The notes under the pieces are model-generated. The model did not search any database, was not told the origin of the DNA, and saw only the letters and a program-made list of their open reading frames with translations. A stretch of DNA of 64,000 bases, taken from contig JAGYJX010000012.1 of the NCBI GenBank assembly GCA_018401495.1, positions 62,001 through 126,000 on the forward strand. The letters are read 5' to 3'. Origin of the DNA: Rhodospirillaceae bacterium. Lineage in GTDB: Bacteria > Pseudomonadota > Alphaproteobacteria > Thalassobaculales > Thalassobaculaceae. Each line of letters begins with the position of its first letter. Positions within the stretch are counted from its first letter, which is position 1. Below, piece after piece: positions 47,673-56,053 of this stretch. Both the position numbers and the translations under genes were made by a program.

Positions 47673-47827
47673 GCGCGCGGTCGGATTTCGCCGGCCGGCG
47701 GGTGCCTCGGCGACGACGCGCTTGCGCGCGCGCCATCGACGTTGCCACTCTTGGGGCTTCTCCTCGGGGCTGGACCGTCCGTGTTCCGAGCGCCCGCGAC
47801 CCCGGACCACCGCCCGAAGGGAAAGTC

Positions 47828-48599
47828 ATGGCCCGTCCCGTGATCGGAATCCTCTGCAACCGGTTCCTGGCCGGAGCCGATGCGCGAAACCCAGCTGACC
47901 GGCAGGCGGAACATCGACGCCGTCGCCGCCGTCGCCGGCTGCACGCCGCTGATGATCCCGAGTCTGCCGGACGCGGTGCCGGTGGCCGACCTGCTGGAGG
48001 CGGTCGACGGGATCGTCCTGACCGGCGGCCGGGCCAACGTGCACCCGCGCCACTACGGCGAGGCGTTGACCGACCGCCACGGCGAGATGGACGAAGGGCG
48101 CGACGGCGTCGCCCTGCCGCTGGTGCGCGCCTGCCTCGAGGCCGGGGTCCCGATCCTCGGAATCTGCAAGGGCATCCAGGAAATGAACGTGGCTCTGGGC
48201 GGCACCCTGCACCCGGAGGTCGCCGAGCTTCCGGGGCGCCACCGGCACCGGATGCCGCCGGGCTGCACCGACCCGGCCATCATCTTCGAGCTGCGCGAGC
48301 GGGTGCGCCTGCGCCCCGGCGGCGTCCTCGCCGCCATGCTCGGGACCGAGACCATCCGCACCAACTCGCTGCACGGCCAGGCCATCCGGGATCCGGGCGA
48401 GCGGGTGGTGGTCGAGGGCTGGGCCGTCGACGAGACCGTCGAGGCGATCTCGATCGCCGGCGCCCGGTCGTTCGCGGTCGGCGTTCAGTGGCACGCCGAG
48501 TACGACGCCGAGTCCGACCCGGTCAACCGGGCGCTGTTCTCGCGGCTGGGGGACGCCGCGCGGGCCCGCTGCCGGGACCGGCGGTTCGCGGCGTCCTGA
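47828..48599 (+). CDS. gamma-glutamyl-gamma-aminobutyrate hydrolase family (PuuD-like), frame broken
   Basis: The start at 47828 gives PVIGILCNRFLAGAD, and after a change near 47882 the class I glutamine amidotransferase fold continues: VAGCTPLMIPSLPD, VDGIVLTGGRANVHPRHYGE, the nucleophile elbow ILGICKGIQEMNVALGG with the catalytic cysteine, LRTNSLHGQ-like TNSLHGQAI, and GVQWHAEYDAESDP with the catalytic histidine and glutamate. Such enzymes hydrolyse gamma-glutamyl amides. It lies 155 bases after the PbfA-like gene; common regulation is possible but not shown. Joined length is about 256 residues. Confidence 0.85.
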
Positions 48600-48619
48600 C
48601 GGGTCGGCACCCGGTCACG

Positions 48620-49048
48620 TCACGCCTGCGTCGCCGTATCCACCACCTCGAAGTCGTGCGTGATCGTGGCGGTGTGCGCCAGCATCGCCGACGCCGAGCA
48701 GTACTTCTCCGCCGACAGCGCGATGGCCCGCTCGACCTTGGCCGCCGAGAGGTTCCGGCCCTTGACCACGAAATGCATGTGGATGCGGGTGAACACCTTC
48801 GGATCGGTGGTGGCCCGCTCGGCCTCGAGTTCGACCACGCAGTCCTCGACCGCCTGGCGCCCCTTTTCCAGGATCAGGACGATGTCGACGGCGGTGCAGC
48901 CGCCGGTGCCGATCAGCACCAGTTCCATCGGGCTCGGCCCCGGCGTCGGGCCCTGCGGCGACGAGGCCGGGCCGAGCACGATCTTGTGGCCACTGCCGGA
49001 TTCGCCGACGAAGGTCCGGTCCTCCACCCATTTCACGCGCGCCTTCAT
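48620..49048 (-). CDS. OsmC family protein (YhfA-like)
   Basis: The 142-residue protein starts KARVKWVEDRTFVGESGSGH and has GPSPMELVLIGTGGCTAVDI, placing one conserved cysteine at the start of the central helix, and a second cysteine in SAEKYCSASAMLAHTATIT. OsmC/Ohr proteins reduce organic hydroperoxides through these cysteines; the YhfA group acts on unknown substrates. The ATG at 49048 was preferred over 49090 because the extra residues are not family-like. It is convergent with the PuuD-like gene and divergent from the maleate isomerase-like gene. Confidence 0.85.
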   Translation of the reverse strand: MKARVKWVEDRTFVGESGSGHKIVLGPASSPQGPTPGPSPMELVLIGTGGCTAVDIVLILEKGRQAVEDCVVELEAERATTDPKVFTRIHMHFVVKGRNLSAAKVERAIALSAEKYCSASAMLAHTATITHDFEVVDTATQA

Positions 49049-49231
49049 GGACACTCCTTCCGCCTGTCGCCGCTGCGATTGCGAGACCATACGGCGCGGC
49101 GCGCTGGCTGTGGAGCCAGTTTGCCGCCCGAAAACGTGATGCCGGCGCGCCGCGACTTGCGCCGGCCGGCGCTCGCGCCTTCAATCTCGGGGCGCGCTTC
49201 GCTCGCGCCGGGATCACAGGAGGATGGCCGC

Positions 49232-50019
49232 GTGCTGCAGGTCGACAATTGGGGCTGGCAGGCCCGCATCGGGATGTTCATCGTCGGCAGCGAGGCGGTG
49301 CCGGAGGCCGAGTGGTGGGCGATGCTGCCGCCGGGCGTCTCGGTGCACGCCGCCCGCGTCACCGCCCGCGCGCCCTGGGCGCGATGGCGCCCGGGCCGTT
49401 CCGGCGTCGACCTCGAGGACGACCTGGTGCGGGGCAGCCGGCAGTTCGCCGCGATGCGGCTGTCGGCGGTGGTGCTCGGCCACAGCTCCAGCAGCATCCT
49501 CGGCGGCCCGGGTTGGGACGAGGCGGTGGTGGCGGCGCTTCCGAGGCGCTGGCGCCGGGGGTGGTCGTCTCGACCAACGGCCTCGACAGCCTCGCGGCGC
49601 TGCGGGCTTCCGGGGTGCGGCGCCCGTTCCTGGTGCTGCCGCCCTGGTTCGACGACGCCACCCTGGACGCCGCCATGCGCTACTACGAGGGCAACGGCCT
49701 GCAGCCGGCCGGCCATCTGCGGTACGACCCCGGCCGCAAGTGGCGGGACGTGCCGCCCGGCGACCTGTATCCCCAGGGCATGGGGTTCGAGCAGGAGGTG
49801 GAGCCGCTCTACGCGCAGATCCGGGCGGCCTGCCCGGAGGCGGCGGACGGGGTCCTGATCGCCGGCACGGGCTTCCGTTGCGTGGCCATCCTCGAGGCCC
49901 TGGAGCGGGACCTGAAACGCCCGGTGCTCTCGGCGAACCAGGTGAGCCTGTGGCATTGCCTGCGCCGCGCCGGCGTGCACGCCCAGGTGACGGGGTACGG
50001 CAACCTGTTCCGCCTCTGA
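49232..50019 (+). CDS. maleate isomerase/Asp-Glu racemase superfamily protein lacking the usual cysteines, frame broken
   Basis: The N-terminus ARIGMFIVGSEAVPEAEWWA and MLPPGVSVHAARVTARAPW is like maleate cis-trans isomerases and arylmalonate decarboxylases. The first catalytic cysteine loop reads VVLGHSSSSILGGPGWDEAV and the second ADGVLIAGTGFRCVAILEAL, so neither has cysteine at the normal position. The frame changes near 49545, then VVVSTNGLDSLAALRASGVR continues. I chose GTG 49232 because AGGAGG at 49218 gives eight-base spacing; an ATG at 49224 sits directly on that site in another frame. Length is about 262 residues. The reaction is unknown. Confidence 0.75.
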
Positions 50020-50166
50020 GCCGGCTCGTCCCGGACGGTGCGCGCGACGTCGCGGCGTGATCATTCCGGCTCACAACCCGGTGACCCGACGCCGCGCGCG
50101 CCGGCGCCGCTGCTACAGGATCGCGGCGCGCCATCGCCGGCCGCGCCGTCATCCTGAGGCACTCGC

Positions 50167-50577
50167 ATGAAACCCAGCCGCCGCGCCTTCCTCGCCGCCG
50201 CCACCGCTGTCGCCGTCGGCGCGACGGCCTGGTCGGCGCACACCGTCTCCGCGGCCGCCGCGGCCGTTCGCTTCGACCAGGCCGCGTTCGACGCCGCCCT
50301 GGCCGAGGGCAGGCCGATCCTGGTCGAGGTGTCGGCCCCCTGGTGCTCGGTGTGCCGGGCGCAGAAGGCGGTCCTCGCCGAGCTGTTCGCCGATCCGCGC
50401 TACGCCGGCATCGTGGCGCTGGACATCGACTTCGACAGCCAGGTCGAGGCGGTCCGCGCGTTCGGGGCGCAGCGGCAGAGCACGCTGATCCTGTTCGCGG
50501 GCGGCCGGGAGATCGCCCGAGACGTCGGCGACGCCAGCCGGGCGGGAATCATGGCGATGCTCGAGGCCGCGCTCTGA
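50167..50577 (+). CDS. Tat-exported thioredoxin-family protein
   Basis: The 136-residue protein has a twin-arginine-like signal (PSRRAFLAAATAVAVGATAW) followed by a thioredoxin fold with the active-site motif VSAPWCSVCRAQKAVLAELF. The CSVC dithiol and the periplasmic location suggest a thiol-disulfide reductase. The CcdA gene starts nine bases after its stop and can supply electrons to it across the membrane, as in DsbD-like or ResA-like systems. Confidence 0.85.
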   Translation: MKPSRRAFLAAATAVAVGATAWSAHTVSAAAAAVRFDQAAFDAALAEGRPILVEVSAPWCSVCRAQKAVLAELFADPRYAGIVALDIDFDSQVEAVRAFGAQRQSTLILFAGGREIARDVGDASRAGIMAMLEAAL

Positions 50578-50586
50578 GGGTCGACG

Positions 50587-51304
50587 ATGGCCGCGACGCT
50601 GACCTTCGCCGCGCTCGCCGGGGTGCTCTCGGTGCTGTCGCCCTGCGTCCTTCCGCTGATCCCGATCGTGCTGGGGACCGCCGCCGGCGAGCACCCGCGG
50701 GGGCCTCTTGCGCTCGCCGGCGGCCTCGCGCTGTCGTTCACCGGCATCGGCATCTTCGTGGCCACGATCGGTTTCGCGATCGGGCTCGACGCGGCGCTTT
50801 TCCGCACGATCGGCGGGGCGGTCCTGCTGACCCTGGGGGCGGTGCTGCTGCTGCCGCGGCTGCAGACCCGATGGCGCTCGCCGCCGCTCCCTTCGGCATC
50901 TGGGGCGAAGAACGGTTCGGCGGGTTCTCGCCGGGCGGCCTCAAGGGCCAGTTCGGCGTTGGGATCCTGCTCGGTATCGTCTGGGCGCCGTGCGTCGGTC
51001 CGACCCTCGGCGCCGCCTCGATGATGGCCGCCCGCGGCGAGAACCTCGGCGCGGTCGCCTTGACGATGTTGGTCTTCGGCATCGGCGCCGCGGTGCCGCT
51101 GCTCCTGCTCGGCCTGCTGTCGCGCGAGGCGTTCGTGCGGTGGCGGGGCGGATGCTGGCTTCCGGCGCCGGAGCCAAGCAACTGATGGGCGGCGTGCTGC
51201 TGGTGGTGGGGCTGCTGATTCTGACCGGCGCGGACAAGCGGGTCGAGACCTGGTTGGTGGAGGTTTCGCCGGCCTGGCTGACCGCGCTGACGACGCGCTT
51301 CTAG
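50587..51304 (+). CDS. ccdA: CcdA/DsbD-type transmembrane electron transporter, frame broken twice
   Basis: The first helix carries the redox motif SVLSPCVLPLIPIVLGTAAG and a later one VGILLGIVWAPCVGPTLGAA, the two cysteines that pass electrons from cytoplasmic thioredoxin to the periplasm. The frame changes near 50875 (continuing DPMALAAAPFGIWGEERFGG) and near 51145 (continuing RMLASGAGAKQLMGGVLLVV). Length is about 238 residues with six to seven helices, normal for CcdA. It follows the exported thioredoxin by nine bases, so the pair forms a periplasmic thiol-reducing unit for cytochrome c maturation or redox repair. Confidence 0.85.
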
Positions 51305-51603
51305 AGCGACGGCCGCGCCGCGATCGGACACGCCCGGCGAGGGCGGGAGGCGATCCGTCGGCAGCCGTCGCCGCCGGCGATCACGCCCCGGTACCGGACC
51401 GCTCGCGCATTCCCGAACCGCGGTCAGCGTGATGTGACCGCGCTGTCCGCTGCGGCGGGACTACGCTCGTCCGGATCCATCTCCGCTGGCGGTTTCGCCG
51501 CGCGAGCGCCTGAGGAGAGCAACGTGAAGGCAGGGTGCGTCGGCGCGATGTCGGGCGGAGCGACGGCCACGGCGGCGGGGTTCCGTCCTCGGTCGAGGAT
51601 GAC

Positions 51604-52290
51604 ATGAGCGGGACACATCATATCCTGCTGGTTGACGACGATCAGGACCTGCGATCCGTCCTGGCGCTTCAGCTTCAACTCTACGAGGAATTCGCGACCG
51701 CCGAAGCGGCGACCGCGGCCGCGGGATTGGCCGCGGTAAGGGAGAATCACTACGACCTGATCCTGTTGGACGTCGGCCTGCCGGACATGGACGGCCGCGA
51801 CCTGTGTCGGCTGATGCGCAAGCACGGGGTCAAGGCGCCGATCCTCATGCTGACCGCCCAGGATACCGATTCCGATACCATTCTCGGCCTGGACGCCGGC
51901 GCCAACGACTACGTGACCAAGCCGTTCAGGGTGGCGATCCTGCTGGCGCGGATCCGCGCCCAACTGCGGCAACACGAGCAGAACGATGACGCGGTGTTCA
52001 CGATCGGCCCGTACAGCTTCCGGCCATCGGTCAAGATCCTGTTCGACGAGGTCCGAAACCGGAAGATCCATCTGACCGAGCGGGAGACGGCGATCCTGAA
52101 GTACCTGTATCGCGGCGGCGATCGGATCGTGAAGCGCGAGACCCTGCTGAACGATATCTGGGGATACGGAACCAGCATCGAGACGCACACGCTCGAGACC
52201 CACATCTACCGGCTGCGCCAGAAGATCGAGCCCGAAGCCGAACCGACGCTGCTGCTGACCGAGGCCGGCGGGTATAGGCTGAACCGATAG
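51604..52290 (+). CDS. OmpR-family response regulator
   Basis: The receiver domain has DDDQDLRSV near residue 11, the phospho-acceptor aspartate in LILLDVGLPDMDGRDLC, and the lysine in YVTKPFRVAILLARIRA. A winged-helix DNA-binding domain follows, ending with LLNDIWGYGTSIETHTLETH and IYRLRQKIEPEAEPTLLLTE, a normal OmpR/PhoB effector. Length from the ATG at 51604 is 228 residues. No sensor kinase is adjacent, so its partner lies elsewhere. The upstream 299 bases contain no gene I can support. GC is lower than the surroundings. Confidence 0.9.
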   Translation: MSGTHHILLVDDDQDLRSVLALQLQLYEEFATAEAATAAAGLAAVRENHYDLILLDVGLPDMDGRDLCRLMRKHGVKAPILMLTAQDTDSDTILGLDAGANDYVTKPFRVAILLARIRAQLRQHEQNDDAVFTIGPYSFRPSVKILFDEVRNRKIHLTERETAILKYLYRGGDRIVKRETLLNDIWGYGTSIETHTLETHIYRLRQKIEPEAEPTLLLTEAGGYRLNR

Positions 52291-52327
52291 CAACCCGTCG
52301 TCGACGGTCAGTCACAGGAGAGACCCG

Positions 52328-53017
52328 ATGTCCCAAGACGCACTCGACGGAGTCAAGGCGTGCGTGTTCGACGCCTACGGGACCCTGTTCGACTTCGCCT
52401 CCGCCGCCAGAGCCTGCCGCGACGAGCTCGGTGACCGGGGCGACCGGCTGACGGCACTGTGGCGGGACAAGCAGCTGCAGTACACGTGGCTGCGCGCGCT
52501 GCAGGGGCGTCACGCCGACTTCTGGGATGTGACCGGCGACGCCCTCGACTTCGCGCTGGAGACGCTCGAGCTGGAGCGTCCCGGCCTGCGGGATCGACTG
52601 ATGAACCTGTATCTGACGCTCGACGCGTTTCCGGAGGTGCCGGACGTGCTGCGACGCCTGAAGTCGGCGGGATTGCGCACGGCGATCCTGTCGAACGGGT
52701 CGCCCGGCATGCTGCGGGCGGCGGTCGAGGGGTCCGGCATCGCCGATCTCCTGGACGCGGTTCTCTCCGTCGAGGAGGTCGGCGTGTTCAAGCCGCACCC
52801 GTCGGTCTATCAGATGGTGCTGGATCGGCTGGGCGTTCCGGCGGCTGCCGTCTCGTTCCAGTCCTCGAACTCGTGGGATGCCTACGCGGCGTCGGCGTTC
52901 GGCATGCGGGTGGTGTGGTGCAACCGCTATGGTCAGCGGCGCGAACGACTGCCGGGCGCCCCGGACCGCGAGATCCGCAGCCTGTCGGAGCTGCCCGCCC
53001 TGGTCGGTGCCGCTTAG
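52328..53017 (+). CDS. L-2-haloacid dehalogenase-type HAD hydrolase
   Basis: The 229-residue protein has all catalytic residues of type II haloacid dehalogenases: nucleophile D15 in VFDAYGTLFD, R46 in LWRDKQLQYTWL, S122 and N123 in LSNGSP, K155 in VFKPHPSVYQ, and S180, N181 and D184 in SSNSWDAY. These enzymes hydrolyse L-2-haloacids to D-2-hydroxyacids. AGGAGAG precedes the ATG at 52328. It follows the response regulator by 37 bases and could be read through from it. Confidence 0.9.
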   Translation: MSQDALDGVKACVFDAYGTLFDFASAARACRDELGDRGDRLTALWRDKQLQYTWLRALQGRHADFWDVTGDALDFALETLELERPGLRDRLMNLYLTLDAFPEVPDVLRRLKSAGLRTAILSNGSPGMLRAAVEGSGIADLLDAVLSVEEVGVFKPHPSVYQMVLDRLGVPAAAVSFQSSNSWDAYAASAFGMRVVWCNRYGQRRERLPGAPDREIRSLSELPALVGAA

Positions 53018-53293
53018 CGACACGCAGGCCACCGGCCGCAAGACCCGCCGCCCAGCGCCGCCGATGGCCGGGTCGCCCGGTCACGCGACCACGCAACCTG
53101 TCACGATCGCTTCGCGGGGAACCGGTTGACGGTCACTCTCGCAGTGCGGTAGTCGACATCGAAGGGTGAAATCACGCGGCTCGATCACAACTATTTCAAG
53201 TCGTTGCGTCGATCATTCCACACGGGGCGGCTCGCCGAGACTCGGTCCCCGTATTGCTCCTCCCTCACCTGTTCGATTGGTTGGAACCGCTGA

Positions 53294-55198
53294 ATGGTCA
53301 TTGTCGGGCTTCAATGCGGTCACGACGCCTCGGTGGCGGTCGTGGCTGACGGCAGGGTGCTTGTGCATCTGGAGCGGGAGCGCGACTGCCGGGTCCGGCA
53401 CGTGCACTGGATGACGGCCGACCTGATTGACGACGCGCTCGCCTATTGCGGCCTGGCGGTGAGCGACGTCGACCTGTTCGCGCTGTGCTCGACGCAATCG
53501 ACCTTCTTCGGCTCCGAGTCGCCCGACCGCCTGCGGTTCGACTATACCTGGGAGACCGCCGAGCGGCTCGGGGCTGACGGTTTCCGCCGCACGGTGTTCG
53601 ATCGCGCGGCGTCGATTTCGGCGCGAACCTCCTACGTCGACGATGCCGGCGTCCTGCGCGTCTACAACTGCGAATGGCCGGACACACTCGACGCCTGGAC
53701 CAGCGACCGGGGAATGCGGCTGATCGACGATCTCGATGGCGCGATTCTCGGACAGATCTTCGACGAACCGAGCCTGGCCAAGATCAACGTGCTGCCGATG
53801 ACCGTCACCATCGACGGCCGGACCGTTCCGGCGGTTGGGGTCATGCATCACCTGTCGCACGCGGCGGCGGCGTTCTATCAGTCGGGTTTCGAGGCCGCCG
53901 CGGTGCTGTCGCACGACAACGGCAGCCCGCGGCGCACCGAGACCGCCTACAACGGCGGGATGCTGTTCTACGGCGAGGGCACCTCGCTGCGCCCGATCTG
54001 GACCGCCCCGATCCCGGCGGGACGGCTCTACAGCCGCTCGGCGCGGTGGATCGGGCTCGGCGGCTTCGCCGGTCCCGGCAAACTGATGGGGCTGTCGGCG
54101 TACGGTCGGCCGGCGTTCCACGACCCGCGGTTCGTCGGCGACGTCGACGCCCTGGCCGATCTTTACGTGAACGAGAGCCGGGGCGAGGAATGGTCCGGTG
54201 TCTACGGCTGGTTCAAATCCGTCGAGCAGCGCGCCGAGGAACTCGGCTACCGGATGGACGAGGGCGCGTTCAGCGACTTCGGCAAGGACCTCGCGGCAAG
54301 TGCCCAGCACACCTTCGAGGAGCTGACATTGTACGCCCTCGAACGGCTGCGGACGCTGCTCGCGAAGACCGGACGAATGGGGCCCAACCTCTGCCTGAGC
54401 GGGGGATCGGCGCTGAACTGCCCGACCAACAGCCGGATCGTGCAGGAAACCGAGTTCACCTCCGTGTTCGTGCCGCCCTCCTGTGACGACGGCGGGCTGT
54501 CGATCGGGGCTGCCCTCTATGTCCATCATCACATGCTCGGGCACGAGCGCGTCGTGACCCGGGACCGCGGCGAGAATGCCGCCGCCCTCGGCCGCGCGGC
54601 GTCGGCGCCGGCGGTCGGCCGGGCGCTCGATGGCGCGGCGGAGGAATTCGAGGTCGAGCGCGGCGTCGACCTCGCCGAACGCGCCGCCGAGGACCTCGCC
54701 GCCGACCGGGTGGTGGCGCTGTTCCAGGGCCGGGCGGAGAGCGGGCCCAGGGCGCTCGGTCACCGCTCGCTGCTCGCCGATCCGCGCCCGCACGCCAACT
54801 GGGAACGGATCAACACGGTCAAATCCCGCGAGTGGTGGCGGCCGTTCGCGCCGGCCTGCCTGCAGGAGCGGCTGCGCGAGCATTTTGACGGCGGGCCGGC
54901 CGAGTCTCCCCACATGCTGTTCAACTATCGGGTCAAGTCCAAGGAACTCGGGGCGGTCACCCATGTGGACGGCTCGGCACGGGCCCAGACGGTGCGGCCC
55001 GGCAGCGGCCCGTTCCGCCGGATCATCGAGGCGTTCGACAGGCGCACCGGCATCCCGGTGGTGCTCAACACCTCGCTCAACGGACCCGGCGAACCCATCG
55101 TCGAGACCCCGGAGCAGGCGATCGAGTTCCTGCGTCGCCCCGGTGTCGATGTTCTTTACGTCGAAGGCAACCGACTAGCGAAACGGCGCCCCGGCTGA
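53294..55198 (+). CDS. NodU/CmcH-type carbamoyltransferase
   Basis: The 634-residue protein has the N-terminal YrdC-unrelated Kae1-like fold: IVGLQCGHDASVAVVADGRV, the metal-binding histidines in VGVMHHLSHAAAAFYQSGF, LSHDNGSPRRTETAYNGGML, and LSGGSALNCPTNSRIV. The C-terminal carbamoyltransferase part reads FQGRAESGPRALGHRSLLAD, REWWRPFAPACLQERL and VVLNTSLNGPGEPIVETPEQ. Such enzymes carbamoylate hydroxyls of Nod factors, antibiotics or sugars using carbamoyl phosphate and ATP. No biosynthetic cluster surrounds it. The ATG at 53294 lacks a clear ribosome site. The upstream 276 bases are less GC-rich than the rest. Confidence 0.9.
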   Translation: MVIVGLQCGHDASVAVVADGRVLVHLERERDCRVRHVHWMTADLIDDALAYCGLAVSDVDLFALCSTQSTFFGSESPDRLRFDYTWETAERLGADGFRRTVFDRAASISARTSYVDDAGVLRVYNCEWPDTLDAWTSDRGMRLIDDLDGAILGQIFDEPSLAKINVLPMTVTIDGRTVPAVGVMHHLSHAAAAFYQSGFEAAAVLSHDNGSPRRTETAYNGGMLFYGEGTSLRPIWTAPIPAGRLYSRSARWIGLGGFAGPGKLMGLSAYGRPAFHDPRFVGDVDALADLYVNESRGEEWSGVYGWFKSVEQRAEELGYRMDEGAFSDFGKDLAASAQHTFEELTLYALERLRTLLAKTGRMGPNLCLSGGSALNCPTNSRIVQETEFTSVFVPPSCDDGGLSIGAALYVHHHMLGHERVVTRDRGENAAALGRAASAPAVGRALDGAAEEFEVERGVDLAERAAEDLAADRVVALFQGRAESGPRALGHRSLLADPRPHANWERINTVKSREWWRPFAPACLQERLREHFDGGPAESPHMLFNYRVKSKELGAVTHVDGSARAQTVRPGSGPFRRIIEAFDRRTGIPVVLNTSLNGPGEPIVETPEQAIEFLRRPGVDVLYVEGNRLAKRRPG

Positions 55199-55287
55199 CC
55201 GGTGGGTGCCCGTCATCATGATGGTCAGCCGCGAGACGTCGGCATCGGAGACAGTCGCGGCCGCCGCCTTGATCGTCATGGATCGTG

Positions 55288-55854
55288 TCAGTCGCGGAAA
55301 TCCGGCACGCCCGCCCCGATGTCGATGTAGCTGCGGCGAATGACGTTCATCACCTGCAGTGCGTCAGCCTCGGTGTCGACCGAGGCGCGTTCGCGCGCCG
55401 GGCTGGAGCAGAAATAGACGAAGCGCGCGACGTCGTCCTCGCCCCGCATCGGGAAGGCGATCGACTCCCGCGTCAAGATCCGCCCGCCGCGCGTGACCGA
55501 CTTCAGCTGCGCGAGCATGCCGGCCGGGTGTTCGCAGATCAGGTGGATCGCCCGCGACGCCTTCGCCCGACGCTCCGGTTCGACGAAGTCCAGATAGTTC
55601 CGCCCAGCGATCTCCTGGCCGTAATCCTCGGTCACGGACGAGCCTGCCAGCCGCAGCCGGATCAGGTCGGGCGAGACCAGCTCATGGATCACCATATGAG
55701 GCAGGATGCGGGGAACCTCTTCCGGTCTGAACGCGTCGCGGTGCGGAATCAGGCCTTCCTTGGCCAGCGACAGCCAGTAGGCGGCGAACCGCCGCGACCG
55801 CTCCTCACCAACATCCAGGCCCTGAAGGACGTCGTCCACCGTCCGCGCCGCCAT
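55288..55854 (-). CDS. PAS_5-domain protein
   Basis: The 188-residue protein reads RRFAAYWLSLAKEGLIPHRD, then HELVSPDLIRLRLAGSSVTE and LDFVEPERRAKASRAIHLIC, which is the PF07310 PAS_5 pattern abundant in Rhodospirillales and Rhizobiales. There is no kinase or output domain; these single-domain PAS proteins are of unknown function and may bind a cofactor or a partner. The ATG at 55854 was chosen because the upstream residues are arginine-rich filler. It is transcribed alone, convergent with the carbamoyltransferase gene. Confidence 0.82.
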   Translation of the reverse strand: MAARTVDDVLQGLDVGEERSRRFAAYWLSLAKEGLIPHRDAFRPEEVPRILPHMVIHELVSPDLIRLRLAGSSVTEDYGQEIAGRNYLDFVEPERRAKASRAIHLICEHPAGMLAQLKSVTRGGRILTRESIAFPMRGEDDVARFVYFCSSPARERASVDTEADALQVMNVIRRSYIDIGAGVPDFRD

Positions 55855-56053
55855 GCAAATCCCCTTGTGGCTCGCCCGCCCCGGATCGCACAGCGGCCCG
55901 GGTCGCCGCCCGCGCCCTCGATAACCGATCATGGCCATTCAGCCAACCTGCACAACACTCGCGTGTAGCGCTCACCGTCGCCGGCGAGCAGCCCTCGACG
56001 CCGCCCCGGCAGCGGGATAAGAGTGCGGCGCAACACCGCCGCGGGAGGCGGAC

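Noticed and set aside
46682..49858. Open frame of 1058 codons joining an aminotransferase to a maleate isomerase-like protein
   Set aside because: It passes through a PuuD-like gene in the wrong frame and an oppositely oriented OsmC gene; the fusion is an artefact of absent stops and frame breaks.
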